Shown piece after piece: positions 35,453 to 46,566 of a stretch of 64,000 nt of DNA; the stretch's first letter is position 1; every line of letters begins with the position of its first letter. The DNA lies in NCBI RefSeq assembly GCF_001625195.1, contig NC_054390.1:10079222-10143221 (forward strand), in the 5' to 3' direction. The notes beneath the pieces were generated by a model that saw only the letters and a program-made list of their open reading frames with translations, made no database searches and was not told the DNA's origin. The position numbers and the translations under genes are program-made. Origin of the DNA: Drechmeria coniospora. Its lineage: Eukaryota; Ascomycota; Sordariomycetes; Hypocreales; Ophiocordycipitaceae.

Positions 35453-38244
35453 CTATGAAGGGGCGTTAATACATCTCGCGCCATCGTCTGGAAGTACACC
35501 GGTGCTTCCAATTCTTTGCAAGCTCCCTGAGCCATCAACCTTTACCTTATACAAACCGGAAAAAGTATTAGCAAATAGATACCCATCCGAGCTACCAAAA
35601 ACATCTATTGATGCAGAATTACTACCCACGCTTCCAAAGTTTTTAACGACACTAAACTTATGGGTATTCATATCAAATCGATAAAGGACCGTAGGTGCAA
35701 CGCTACCAAACCCGACTGCTAACCCGTACAAGGCATTACCGTTTCCGGGAACATAGGCCCAGTCATCTATAGAATAACTATAGGGCACTGTTCCTTGGGC
35801 AATCACGGTGCCAAAGGAGGCCGTACCCGGACTCGATAGGTCAATTTCCGCCCACGACGTCTGGCCTGGAACTTGGGTAAAACTCAGAATCCAATAATGC
35901 CCGTTCGGAGTAATATCGCCACAATACGTAAAAAATGGCAACTTTATGCCAGGTATTTGCCGACCTTTACCTGCAGCATCAATTTGTACCAAACCTTGGG
36001 GGTGTGCCGAACCGAGGGACCCATATATTCGCCCGTCACGTACATTATAGCCGATAGCATTTATCTGCGACGCCCCAGGCAGGAGGTCTTTGTTCAAGAG
36101 AGTAGCATTTCCGCTTGCGGGGTCTACCATATAAAATAAAATTGGGTTGATTGACGTTGCAGGTCCAGTTTGTTGAAGCAGGTACCCAGGGCCACAGGGC
36201 AAATCGGTAGCGGTAATTATAACCCTCGTCGTACAGGGATGGGTGCAGTCGGCAGGCGGTGTAATGGTCGACGTACCGGGTACCGTACCAATTGTAGTAG
36301 TTGTAATAACTGTATCTGGCGGATGGTTCGACGTAGTTGTTATAATAACCGTCGTCGTACAGGGATGCGTACAGTCAATAGGCGGGGTAATAGTCGACGT
36401 GCCAGGTATCCTGCCAGTTGTAGTAATTGTAATAGCTGTATCTGGTGGCTGATTCGGCGTAGTTGTTATAATAACCGTCGTCGTACAGGGATGCGTACAG
36501 TCTATAGGCGGCGTAATAGTCGACGTGCCAGGTATCGTGCCAATTGTAGTAATTGTGATAACTGTATCTGGTGGCTGATTCGGCGTAGTTGTTATAATAA
36601 CCGTCGTCGTACAGGGATGCGTACAGTCTATAGGCGGCGTAATAGTCGACGTGCCAGGTAATGGTCCAGGGACTGTTTCGGTGACCGTGCCGCCATTCTG
36701 TGTAATTCGAACAGTAGTTAGGCAGTCGGTAATGCACCCAGCTGATGGTGTAATTGTAGTAGTACCAGGTGTTGGTCCGCCAGTAAATTGCGTTGTAACG
36801 CCCCCAGTCTGTGTGATTCTGACGGTAGCTAGGCAATTGGTATTAGTGCATCCAGCCGATGGCGGAATTGTAGTAGTACCAGCTGTTGGTCCAGTAGTAG
36901 TTTCAGTTATAGTACTGCCAGTCTGTGTAATTCGAATAGTAGTTAGGCAGTTGGTAATGCACCCAGCTGATGGTGGAATTGTAGTAGTACCAGGTGTTGG
37001 CCCGCCAGTAAATTGCGTTGTTACGCCCCCAGTCTGTGTGATTCTGACGGTAGTTAGGCAATTGGTAGTGCATCCAGCCGATGGCGGAATTGTAGTAGTA
37101 CCAGCTGTTGGTCCAGTGGTAGTTTCAGTTATAGTACCGCCAGTCTGTGTAATTCGAACAGTAGTTAGGCAGTCGGTAATGCACCCAGCTGATGGTGGAA
37201 TTGTAGTAGTACCAGGTGTTGGTCCGCCAGTAAGTTGTGTTGTAACGCCCCCAGTCTGTGTGATTCTGACGGTAGTTAGGCAATTGGTAGTGCATCCAGC
37301 CGATGGCGGAATTGTAGTAGTACCAGCTGTTGGTCCGCCAGTAAATTGCGTTGTAATGCCCCCAGTCTGTGTGATTCTGACGGTAGTTAGGCAATTGGTA
37401 GTGCATCCAGCCGATGGCGGAATTGTAGTAGTACCAGGTGTTGGTCCGCCAGTAAATTGCGTTGTAATGCCCCCAGTCTGTGTGATTCTGACGGTAGTTA
37501 GGCAATTGGTAGTGCATCCAGCCGATGGCGGAATTGTAGTAGTACCAGCTGTTGGTCCAGTGGTAGTTTCAGTTATAGTACCGCCAGTCTGTGTAATTCG
37601 AATAGTAGTTAGGCAGTCGGTAATGCACCCAGCTGATGGTGGAATTGTAGTAGTACCGGGCGTTAAGCCGGTAGTTAAATGCGTCACATAACTACTAGGA
37701 GCACCACTGCTCGAAGTCGAAGATAAATATATGAATACAGTCGTTACGCAGCCTTTTGTGCATCCAGGCAGTGGTAGGATTGTAGTCGTTCCGGGCGTCG
37801 GCCCAGTTGTTGTATGTATAAATATACCGCTAGTAACGGGGACGGTTACAATTACTGTAGTCACGCAATCCGGACTGCAATCGGGTAGTGGCAAGACGGT
37901 ATTGGTACCTGGCGTAAGCCCGATTGTTGTCGTGGTTATAATGCCGTTCGATATACTAACCGGGCCGGGGTCCGTTTTAGTATACGTCCTGTTTCATTGT
38001 GTTAACAGTATGATCTTTTACTGGAGGTAGTTGAATGATTGACAGGCTTCAGATGAACATACCTTGTCTTGCTGCTTTCTAAAGGCCCGGTAATACTAGT
38101 ACCCATACAACTATACTCGAAAAATAATTCCTCAACAACTACTAGCGAGCCGTAAGCACTCTTATTAGAGTCATCTCCTCGAGCAAGGCCGAAAACCCCA
38201 GCAAGCAGACCCAGGGTGCAAAGGACTGGGATTTGTTGCTTCAT
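35453..38244 (-). CDS. Secreted repetitive wall protein/adhesin with C-terminal propeller-like domain
   Basis: Two exons: 38244-38063 and 37988-35453, with a 74-bp GT-AG intron (38062-37989), giving 905 residues. A signal peptide (MKQQIPVLCTLGLLAGVFG) predicts secretion. About 15 Thr/Ser/Pro-rich repeats of 37 residues (111 bp) follow, each with a C-x4-C pair (GCTTNCLTT, DCTHPCTTT) and GTTTIPPSAGC-like core, alternating in two types so that a 222-bp higher-order unit is visible. Such repeats resemble flocculin-type adhesin repeats. The last about 245 residues (from LPCGPGYLL) match the style of fungal DUF6923/beta-propeller domains (INAIGYNVRDGRIYG, YVPGNGNALYG). The likely role is cell-surface adhesion or wall structure. 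The repeat period keeps antisense frames open, so plus-strand frames here are shadows. Paralogue at 60004. Confidence 0.87.
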
Positions 38245-39325
38245 AATCGTTCGTAAGTAATAAATAGAATACACAGGTTCTTTAAAAGTGTAGTAGAAGC
38301 AAACACCGTAATATATATTTCCGAGTTACCTGTTCCTTGGAATAAGGTTTGTACTTGTATTTTCTAAACCGATTTTTATTGGCGGCTGTTCTCAGCGCTG
38401 CCTGCGTATTTCAACAATAAGCCCTTCGCCATTACACTAAACTGTGGACTAGTGAGTAGTACCACTCGTATTCCATAAGTGCGGAAGCTTATTGCTGCAT
38501 TGCTGCAGGGTACTTCCGCGGAAAGGAGCCAAGTCGATCAATGTCGAGAGGCCGTTGCCTTTCGGTACCGCTATCCAGGCATATTCAGGCTGCCGGTTCT
38601 CTAATATCCTCCTCCCAGGTCTACTAACAAGATCCTCCCGACTTCCCTACCTTTTCCGACAACCAGCCTAGTATGCTGATTCGGGTCCACAAAGGTGCGC
38701 AATAGCGGACCAAGGACAACGACTGTATAGTAAACTCGACTGTGTAGTAAACTGGCGTCTGTAGGCGTGTGCGTGTGCGTGAGAGTGTTTGGGATAGGAG
38801 TCGAGAGTGTGGCTTTATTGATTTAATAAGGAAGGATGAAATTGAGAATAGTGAGGGATCATCCCCTGCAGTAAAACCGTGTCAACAAAGAAGCCCAAGG
38901 TCTTGCTTGCCTACCTTACCTCTACTACCTTTAACAACTAGCCTGAGTGTGCTGATTCAGGTCTACCAGGGTAGGCAGCAATGCATCTACCTACCACCAG
39001 GGACAACCGTATGGCGAACTAACCCTATGCGTATTGTGAGATAGTTAAACTTGAACCCAAACCGAGTAGCGAGCGTTCTGGGTTTGGCGTAATTTGCCAA
39101 TAAACTCTACCAGCAATTCGTGCCGCATAAGTGATGGAAGTCCATACCTACCCGTCAATAGAAGCTTGTCAGCTCGTCGTCATTGGGTTGTTTCTAGGCA
39201 AGTGTTTCAAGCCACCATGCTCACCACATTCCTCTCCGACTCGCCTGCTAGTTTGATGTTGATGTATAATTACCCCGCCCAGGCCAAGGATCATCGTCAA
39301 ACTGTAATCCTCACAGCTCATCACG
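38245..39325. other. Intergenic region with a degenerate two-copy repeat
   Basis: Divergent spacer between the wall-protein gene and the DUF2235 gene. About 38630-38760 and 38905-39035 are related (caaccagcctagtatgctgat and caactagcctgagtgtgctgat). GC content rises toward the right end. No gene is recognised. Confidence 0.45.
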
Positions 39326-40775
39326 ATGCCCGACGAGTCTGTAGCAAAATCCCAGGCCAAGCCGCTCGTCATCCTCTGCGATGGCACGTGGTGCGGCCGC
39401 GAGACGGATACGAAAACCAACCTCTACCTTCTCGCCCGGATGGTTGGAATCCATATCGACGATTCGACAGACACACGTCCGCACGTCTTGGACGGCAGGG
39501 CATGGTACATGCACGGCGTCGGGCTCGGAAGCACATTCATGGAGTAAGCCGTTCATGCCGGTCGTACACGCGGTTCGTTGATCGCTAACGCGACGGAGTT
39601 ATATCTTCAACGGAATAACGGGACAAGACAGCGCCGCGCAGTGCATAGCGGCCTACCGGTTCCTCGTTGATAATTATAGCTACCCCGACCGAGAGATCTG
39701 GATGTTTGGCCTGTCGAGGGGCGCATTCCTGGTGCGGTCGATTGCGGGCATGATCAACAACTGCGGCATCGTCAAACGCGTCATGAACGCAGACGGCAGC
39801 GTAAACTTTGCCGCAACCGACCTGCTCTGTCGCCAAGTCTATAGCGTTTACCGCTCTGACGATCCCATCCACGCACCCCACTCGCCGCAGTCTCTAAGCT
39901 TTCGAAAAAACGCGAGCTGGCCGCTGGTCGGTGACGCCGGGCACGGTGACCAGCAACTCTGCCCACCCGTCAAGTTCATGGGCCTCTTCGACACCGTAGG
40001 CAACCTGGGGATCCCGGATTTTGTTGGTGGTGTCGGGCTGGACTGGCCGCGGTTCCACGACCAGAATGTTTCGACCGCGGTCGAGCTTGTCTACCACGCC
40101 CTGTCCCTGCACGACCGCTTTTACATATTCACGCCCTGTCTCGCCAAACGAAAACGACAGGCCGGCAAGCCGAACAACCATGGCATCACCCAGCAATGGT
40201 TCCCCGGCGTGCACTATGACCTTGGGCGACAGCGGTTCCGTTTCTTGCGCATGTTTGGCGGAGGATGGCTGGAACGACTGCTGGCGAGATGGGGTTGGGC
40301 GAGCCGGGAAATCGAGCCGAACGAGGTGTTGGCGGATTTGGTGTTGAAGTGGATGCTCGAGGCCGTACGAGCAAACGATCCCCGTGGGGAGGTCATCCCA
40401 ACGCAACAGCTTGATCTTGAAATCGCGGCGGCGAATCGCAGAATGGTCAACGCAAACCGGCGTTCGGGGGACGGGGATGTTTACCAGAACATCATCGCCT
40501 ATGCGCCGTTTGGGACCTTCACCCTACGCCTCTTGACGACGCTTTGGGGGACGCAATGGCAGACCAATCAGATTTACCAGTTGTTCTTTGCGTTGAGGGA
40601 TCGCGCGGTGGCCGACTTGCATTCGCGCGTCTATGACTATGCTGCGGTTGACCCGCACATTCCGGACGCCCACGGTCGAACCGTCGAGGAGTTGGCAGGA
40701 ATATCGAATCGGAGATATCCGTCACGGGCCTACGAGACATGGAGGCTGTATCGCCGCATTTTGGGTACGACTTAG
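39326..40775 (+). CDS. DUF2235 alpha/beta-hydrolase (Tle1-like)
   Basis: Exons 39326-39543 and 39599-40775, with a 55-bp intron (39544-39598) that has a GCTAACG branch site; 464 residues. The N-terminal CDGTW (18-22) is the DUF2235 signature. The nucleophile elbow is GLSRG with Ser112, the acidic residue is likely Asp204 in GLFDTVG, and His239/His244 lie in HALSLHDRF. DUF2235 covers uncharacterised fungal hydrolases and the catalytic domain of bacterial Tle1 phospholipases, so lipid or ester hydrolysis is plausible but unproven. There is no signal peptide or membrane segment, so it is probably cytosolic. Splicing joins FM-D-YIFNG in frame. It is GC-rich and intact, at the start of the GC-rich block. 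Confidence 0.9.
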
Positions 40776-41439
40776 TCGACGAGGCGGTTCCGTTTCAAGT
40801 TTGCTAAGAATCGGGGCATTTGTGAGCAAGTTGCAAAGAAGAAGCCCACGCCGCGTTCCATATGCCGATGCTTGAACGGTTGTTTGTGTCAGCATCGCAT
40901 GACAGGCCAACACAGTCGTTGTGATCGGACCCAATGATGGGTATGCAACCATGCCAAAAGACGCAAACATGGCCCGCCGGTGCATCTCCAGGATGGCCGC
41001 AGCCATGTTAGAGCCATGATGGCGCATCCAATCGATCAAAGGTTCTGACGAACCTTACCCGATGGTATTGTCAAGCAAGCTCAGGAAGCGTTGGCCAGAA
41101 GTAGACTGTAGCTGCATGGGCAATAGGTAGATGACGAGGCTGCTGATTCCACAGATGGTAGCAATATAATGATTTCTACCACCCTCACCAGCGTTACTAA
41201 AGTGGCCATCTTCCTCTCCGACTTGGAGAGTGCCGGTATTGTCAATGCCGGCAGCGCAACGACAGCCTGGAAGGCGGTATCCAACCATTGGCAACGACCC
41301 GAAGGGTGCGAGATGAGGCCCGTAAAACCAGGCAGATTGCGGAGTTGAGCACAAGTTGGCCGACTGTGCAAATACATTCGTCGGCATGGGCAGCAGAACC
41401 AGTACTTTGTCTTCATCCGTCGAGGTGGCCGATCCCTCG
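40776..41439. other. Unassigned GC-rich stretch
   Basis: Several overlapping frames of 80-111 codons occur on both strands, none recognised. A minus-strand frame at 41055-41387 follows the phosphotransferase pseudogene and may be its decayed 3' extension. Confidence 0.3.
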
Positions 41440-42345
41440 GAATCTGGGACTATCCACCGCCTGGACTTGGGAGGCTTGTGCCCTGATGCTACACCGTCGT
41501 CCGTCTCCGAAGCGCTGGAACTTGGACCTCATTATCCGCAGTAGTCGGCTGTTCTTCCAGGAACGCCCGGCCGCGATCCAGGTAAACAGGCACCATCGAA
41601 CGCGCGAGAGCACCCCCCAGTTACGCGGAGACGTTAAATTGTTCATCGAATCGTACTCAAGCACGCCGGATGGAAACCGGAAAAATCCCCGTCGAGCAGC
41701 CATAGCCCTTCTGACGGGCTCACTGCCACGCTCCGCGGCGCAAGACCGTGATGAGTGAACACCAGCTCGCCTGGCTGGAGAGGTGAAAATTGTCCAAGTG
41801 ACGAATGATGGTGGCTACCTTTTTTAAAATTCCTGCCGGATGGATAAAAAGTCGACCCGGAAGGCTAAAAAGGCCGAGATGTCCTTGGGCATCGATCTCG
41901 GAGGCAGGCCAAAGTAATCGTCCAACCAGGACGACCGGCACTTGCCCGTAACGAATGAGCAGGCGGTTTTCGACGTGACGGACCTCATCTTGAGGATGGA
42001 CTGCCGCAGCTGTAGTGCCAGACGGAATGAAAAGCGACAGCCTAAACGTCGCCTAGGATCTTCCAAAGTGTCCTATTCAACGCGCTCCATGACGGCGAAC
42101 ACCGCATCTTCTCATTGGACCGAGCGCACAATGCGCAACGCGCGAATCCCCAGTTCGGCGTGCGGATTCTACGGCCTCGAGAGTATCTTTGGCAGAGGCT
42201 GGGTCGTATGCTTTTGCCAAATATCGATTCGACAGCCGCACGATGCCGGGATGCCGCTCGAGGCTAAGGCTCTCGAGGATCAAAGCTACCACATCCGACT
42301 CGGGATATTGCAAGACACGGTCGTCGGGAGAGGTGGCCATATCCG
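41440..42345 (-). pseudogene. Aminoglycoside phosphotransferase (APH) family pseudogene
   Basis: Read on the minus strand in three frames. An N-terminal piece (ILESLSLERHPGIVRLS, about 42300) is followed by a middle piece (LRQSILKMRSVTS then WLDDYFGLPPRSMP, about 42000-41880), the catalytic loop VFTHHGLAPRS with LWLLDGDFSGF (about 41750-41670), and a C-terminal piece (LEYDSMNNL, LFTWIAAGRSWKN). Fungal members normally have HxDLAPRN and LIDWD; here the catalytic Asp is Gly and the Asn is Ser. A single-base deletion near 41655 separates FSGFHP from LEYDSMN. The substrate is unknown. The changes are indels and A-to-G types, unlike the RIP-type stops in the transposons. Confidence 0.75.
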
Positions 42346-44869
42346 CGGAAGAAGCCCAGTCGAGCCTTGTCTAGGACGTTGCCGGTGGAGCTTTCGAGCC
42401 GCGTTCGCAGAGGACGGTTGCTCGACCCGGTGGATTTGCTGGACTTGCCCGAAGATGAAGGCCAGCAATAGCTCGACAGCAATTACTCCCTGCATATTGT
42501 TGACTGAAAAGCGGGAAGACCAGCATTCCGGCGTTTCATTGGCGAAAGCGCGTGAGTGCAGTGCCGTCGTACCTGTGCATGCATCGGAGTACATCATATA
42601 CGAGGACGTATTGCTAGAGGGCATATGACGTGCTTCTAGCAGGATGCAGCAGCGAGCCCGTAAGTATCGCCCCTTGTCGGTGGACGCAAGCAGCTTCAGC
42701 ACCTTCAAGCATCAACGCCGTTGTGCAACGTCATGGCCCGGCGTCGTTCGAATCCAGCGCCAGGGACCGGCCAATGCCGAGCCACTGCACGCTACCCCGG
42801 ACCAGAGCAGCGGCTGCCACAGGGTAGGCATCTGCTTGAGGTTATTACCTGCACCCGCTGCACGGGGTAGTCCGCCGTGAATGGCAATGTTGCAAGGACT
42901 TGCTGGTACACCTTCATCCCCGTGCACGGAAAATCCGACGGGGAAACATTGGAGGCCGAGGCTTCCCAGGCACGGACGCACCCCATCCAGCACGAACAGA
43001 CTGGCCCTCCCGAACCGCAGGTAGATCTGAGGAGTCTCGAGTGCGACATGGCAAAAGGGTCTGTGCATTGGATTCGGGAGTTCAATGACTGAAAGGTGTG
43101 GCAGCCGCTCAAAGTGCGTGCATGGTTTGATTTGCAAAGCGAAGCTTGCTTGATGCATTCTCAAGGGGCACAGCCGTATTGCCCTTTGTTGCTGGTGTCC
43201 AATGCGCATCCACGTGATTGTCCATCGCATGTGGGATCCTGATGGAAACGTCAACGTGACGTTGGCCCACGCTGCCCACCGAGCATGTCGAACGAGAGCC
43301 ACGAGACGCCGTGGTCGTTTCAGTAGAATTCGCCCACGTCGTCCCCTTGAGCCGGGGCGCCTGACGTTGTCGGAGAAATGGAAAAGGGCGGAGGCCATGG
43401 ACATTGGGCGCGGCCGTTTGGAGGGTTGGCCAGGGAGTAGGTCGAAGTGGACGCCGATGAGGCGAGACGAACCCTGGCCTCGGAGTGGCTCGTCGATGCG
43501 GCAAAAACGTCGCAGCAGAGGGCGTCTCGATCGAAGCGACTCGGGCACCTCCTTGTCCACGCAGGCCCGAAATCGGTGGGGTGAGGGAATGACGATTCGG
43601 AAATATCCCCATCGGCGGCGTTGGCGTCGCCGGAACGTCACCCGCGTCGGATACGCACGTCACGGAGAAGTCGGGGAACGGCCACTCGGGAAAATCCTCC
43701 GACGAAGCTGACGTCCGTGATGAGGGAACGACGAAGAATTTGCGTCATGCTTGCCTCGATGCATGCTCCGGCCAAGGCCGAGGTGGTGTCGACATTTCAG
43801 GTGACGAGAGACGGAGCCTGGCAATGGAGCTGTCGTGGTTCGCCCGCAGCATTCGGGCTACCGACTTGGTCGAGACGGCGGCGTCCGAGGCATGCCGTGC
43901 CAACTTTGGGACGCAGGCGATGCATCGTCTAATGTCGGCAGCGGCCTCTCGCGTGACGGGGGACAGCCAGCGTCGGGAGGCGTGAAAACGATGCAGAATT
44001 TTCGGGAACAGTGGCGGACTGCCGCGGCGGTTGTCGACGTCGTCAGATGGTCCAAGGGAGCAGAGCAGCTCGAGCCCGGCACGTCATCGCTGTTCTCCGT
44101 CCGACGTCGGAGCCCAGGGCCGCCGCTCGATGCCAGACGGATCAAAAGCTGGTCGCTGATGGGGGGTGAGGGAGGAAGTGAAGCTGGCTGAGGTGGCCAA
44201 TATACGACGCGAGGCAAGCTGCATGTCAGGTGACCGGAGCTGTTGTCGGTGCAGAATGCGAGGCACCCGTGGCGGTCTGGCAATATGGTCTCATTGCCGC
44301 CAGTGCAAGAACACGCAAGTATTTTCTCGGAAATATGAATCATCTGAATAATGAATAAGCAGCACGATTAACTTGGGGGAAAAGACGTAGTAAATATTCC
44401 GTACAGCAAGTGCAGTATGAATTATCGACGGTGCCATTTGAGCATTGCTGGTCGACGAAGTACCCCCCCCCATGGGCACAGCGGCATGCAGCGGCTGGCG
44501 TCGGTTGGTCGTGACCGACTCAACTACTCATTTGCTGGTCAGTGACTTGACGTGGCGAGAGCAGACGGGAATTCTCGCTCGCCAGATGAACCCAACCCGA
44601 CCGTTTGGCGAGGACATGCTTTCTCGCAACGTCTTCCGACCTGCGCAGAATCGGCCAAGTCGGTACAACAATAGGTGTGAGAGCACGAAGTAAGTACTGG
44701 TCAACCGTCATGATGAAAATGGATCCAACTGTGGCTTGATAATGCAAAGCGAGAACAGGCACTCCGTGCTCGTCGTACTCCGAACCGATGCCGCCAATCT
44801 TATCCTTGCCGCTGGGAGATTGCAGCAGTCGTAATGCCTCTACTTGCAATACAGCACTTGCGCCGTCGA
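42346..44869. other. GC-rich stretch with no supported gene
   Basis: Long frames occur on both strands, the largest being 309 codons on minus (42712-43641) and 184 (43109-43663), but they are Arg/Pro/Ser-rich, overlap one another and show no domain. High GC explains the lack of stops. A short plus frame with more natural composition (43740-43985) is also unassigned. Confidence 0.35.
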
Positions 44870-45660
44870 TTGCCATCCAAAATTGTCGCCATCCGTACGA
44901 TTGCCGAGGCGGAAGGCCATGCCCGGCTGTTGGCACCACGACGAATGATGAGGCATGCCCAGCATGGCCAAAGGGATCGAGGGAACCAAGATCCGTACGA
45001 TTGCCGAGGCGGAGGGCCAGGCCCGGCTGTTGGCACCACGACGAATGACAAGGCGTCCTAATGGCTTCCACTTGGATGGCATTTGACGGCATAGAAGCAC
45101 CACGACGCCTGCAGCGCGGCCGCGGAAATTGAGGGAATCAAGATCCGTACGATTGCCGAGGCTGAGGGCCATGCCCGGCTGTTGGCACCACGACGAATGG
45201 CTTCCATTTGGATGGCATTTGACGGCATAGAAGCACCACGACGCCTGCAGCGCGGCCGCAGAAATTGAGGGAATCAAGATCCGTACGATGGCCGAGGCGG
45301 AGGGCCATGCCCGGCTGTTGGCACCACGACGAATGGCTTCCATTTGGATGGCATTTGACGGCATGGAAGCACCACGACGCCGGAAGCGTAGCGGCAGGGA
45401 TTGAGGGAACCAAGATCCGTACGATTGCCGAGGCAAAGGGCCATGCCCGGCTGTTGGCACCACGACGAATGATGGGCATACCCAACATGGCCGCAGGGAT
45501 TGAGGGATCCAAGATCCGTACGATTGCCGAGGCGGAGGGCCATGCCCGGCTGTTGGCACCACGACGAGTGACAAGGAATGCGAATGGCTTCCATTTGGAT
45601 GGCATTTGACGGCATGGAAGCACCACGACGCCTGAGGCGTGGCCGCAGGGATAGGGAACC
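44870..45660. repeat. Complex GC-rich minisatellite, about six units
   Basis: The block atccgtacgattgccgaggc with catgcccggctgttggcacc and acgacgaatg recurs at about 44894, 44990, 45141, 45282, 45414 and 45513. Spacing alternates between about 97-100 bp (short unit) and 130-151 bp (long unit that adds gcttccatttggatggcatt and aagcaccacgacgc). Frames are open on the minus strand through much of it (up to 244 codons), but the unit lengths are not all multiples of three. Confidence 0.85.
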
Positions 45661-46566
45661 AAGATTGGCGATATCGGCGCCTCGCGTCGTCAAGCCACAG
45701 CTGGGTCCACTGATGGATGGCCGTTTAGCACATCGAGCTGCCCCTATAATAACGGCAGCCCTCCATGACGCAGTGGCATGTCGTCAATTGACCACAAGTT
45801 TGTCGTCGCCATGCGACAGTATAGCTACTGTACGATGCAGGGAAGACGATATATCAATCGCATATGCAGAGAACCCGCAGAACTGTACTATGGGCCGAGT
45901 AATGGTTGGGTAATTGACGACGTGATGGGCGTGCATTTCCTGCACCGCATGGAGGGGAAAACGAACTCAGCCACACTTAGTATCCTCGGTACTTGCAGCC
46001 CTCCGCGCAGTACAGTACTTACAGCAAGTGCACATGCTTAGCCCACGAGTGGCTAGTGCCAGCATGGCTAATACTGTACACGAGTAGCCTCGGCCACGAC
46101 GTCGCCTGCCTCTCTTGCAGGCTGTATTAAGCACTTCGGGAGGGACAAGTCGATGGACGGAGCGACATGATGGTGCAGTATTGTTGTTGGTGCGTACAAT
46201 GCAATGTGCGGAGGGATGGTGCGAATAACTTCACGTCGAACCTCGCGCGCGATCACGTGCCTGCGTGTTGCAAACCATTAAATAAATCCATTGCGGTATC
46301 GGGGCTGCGAGTACATGCAAGTACATGCCCGCTGAGGTAATCTCGCAGGCCGGCGCGCTCATCCGGACCCTGGACCAAGTACTTGCTTGTACTCCGTAGC
46401 GCTCTACAGTACGCACTAGTATCGATACTGTACGTGTAGGGGCTACTGTAGACGGGGCTCGAAACTTTTTGTCCCGCCATTGCATCTCCGTAACCATTTT
46501 GAAAAATCATCACCGTCGAAACACCAATCTCCGTCTGCGTCCTTTGGTGCAAACGTCCTCTGCACA
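45661..46566. other. Spacer upstream of GMP synthase
   Basis: No recognised gene. An 87-codon plus frame (45778-46041) and an antisense frame overlapping the GMP synthase 5' exons are not supported. The GMP synthase promoter should lie here; no clear TATA box is seen. Confidence 0.35.

Noticed and set aside
36651..37691. 346-codon plus-strand frame opposite the first wall-protein gene
   Set aside because: Antisense shadow of the 111-bp repeats. The minus strand carries the signal peptide, intron and C-terminal domain.
42712..43641. 309-codon minus-strand frame
   Set aside because: Arg/Pro/Ser-rich composition, no domain, and overlapping frames of similar length on both strands; best explained by high GC.
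44840..45662. 244- and 174-codon frames over the minisatellite
   Set aside because: They arise from the repeated core and shift frame between units; no start context or domain is present.
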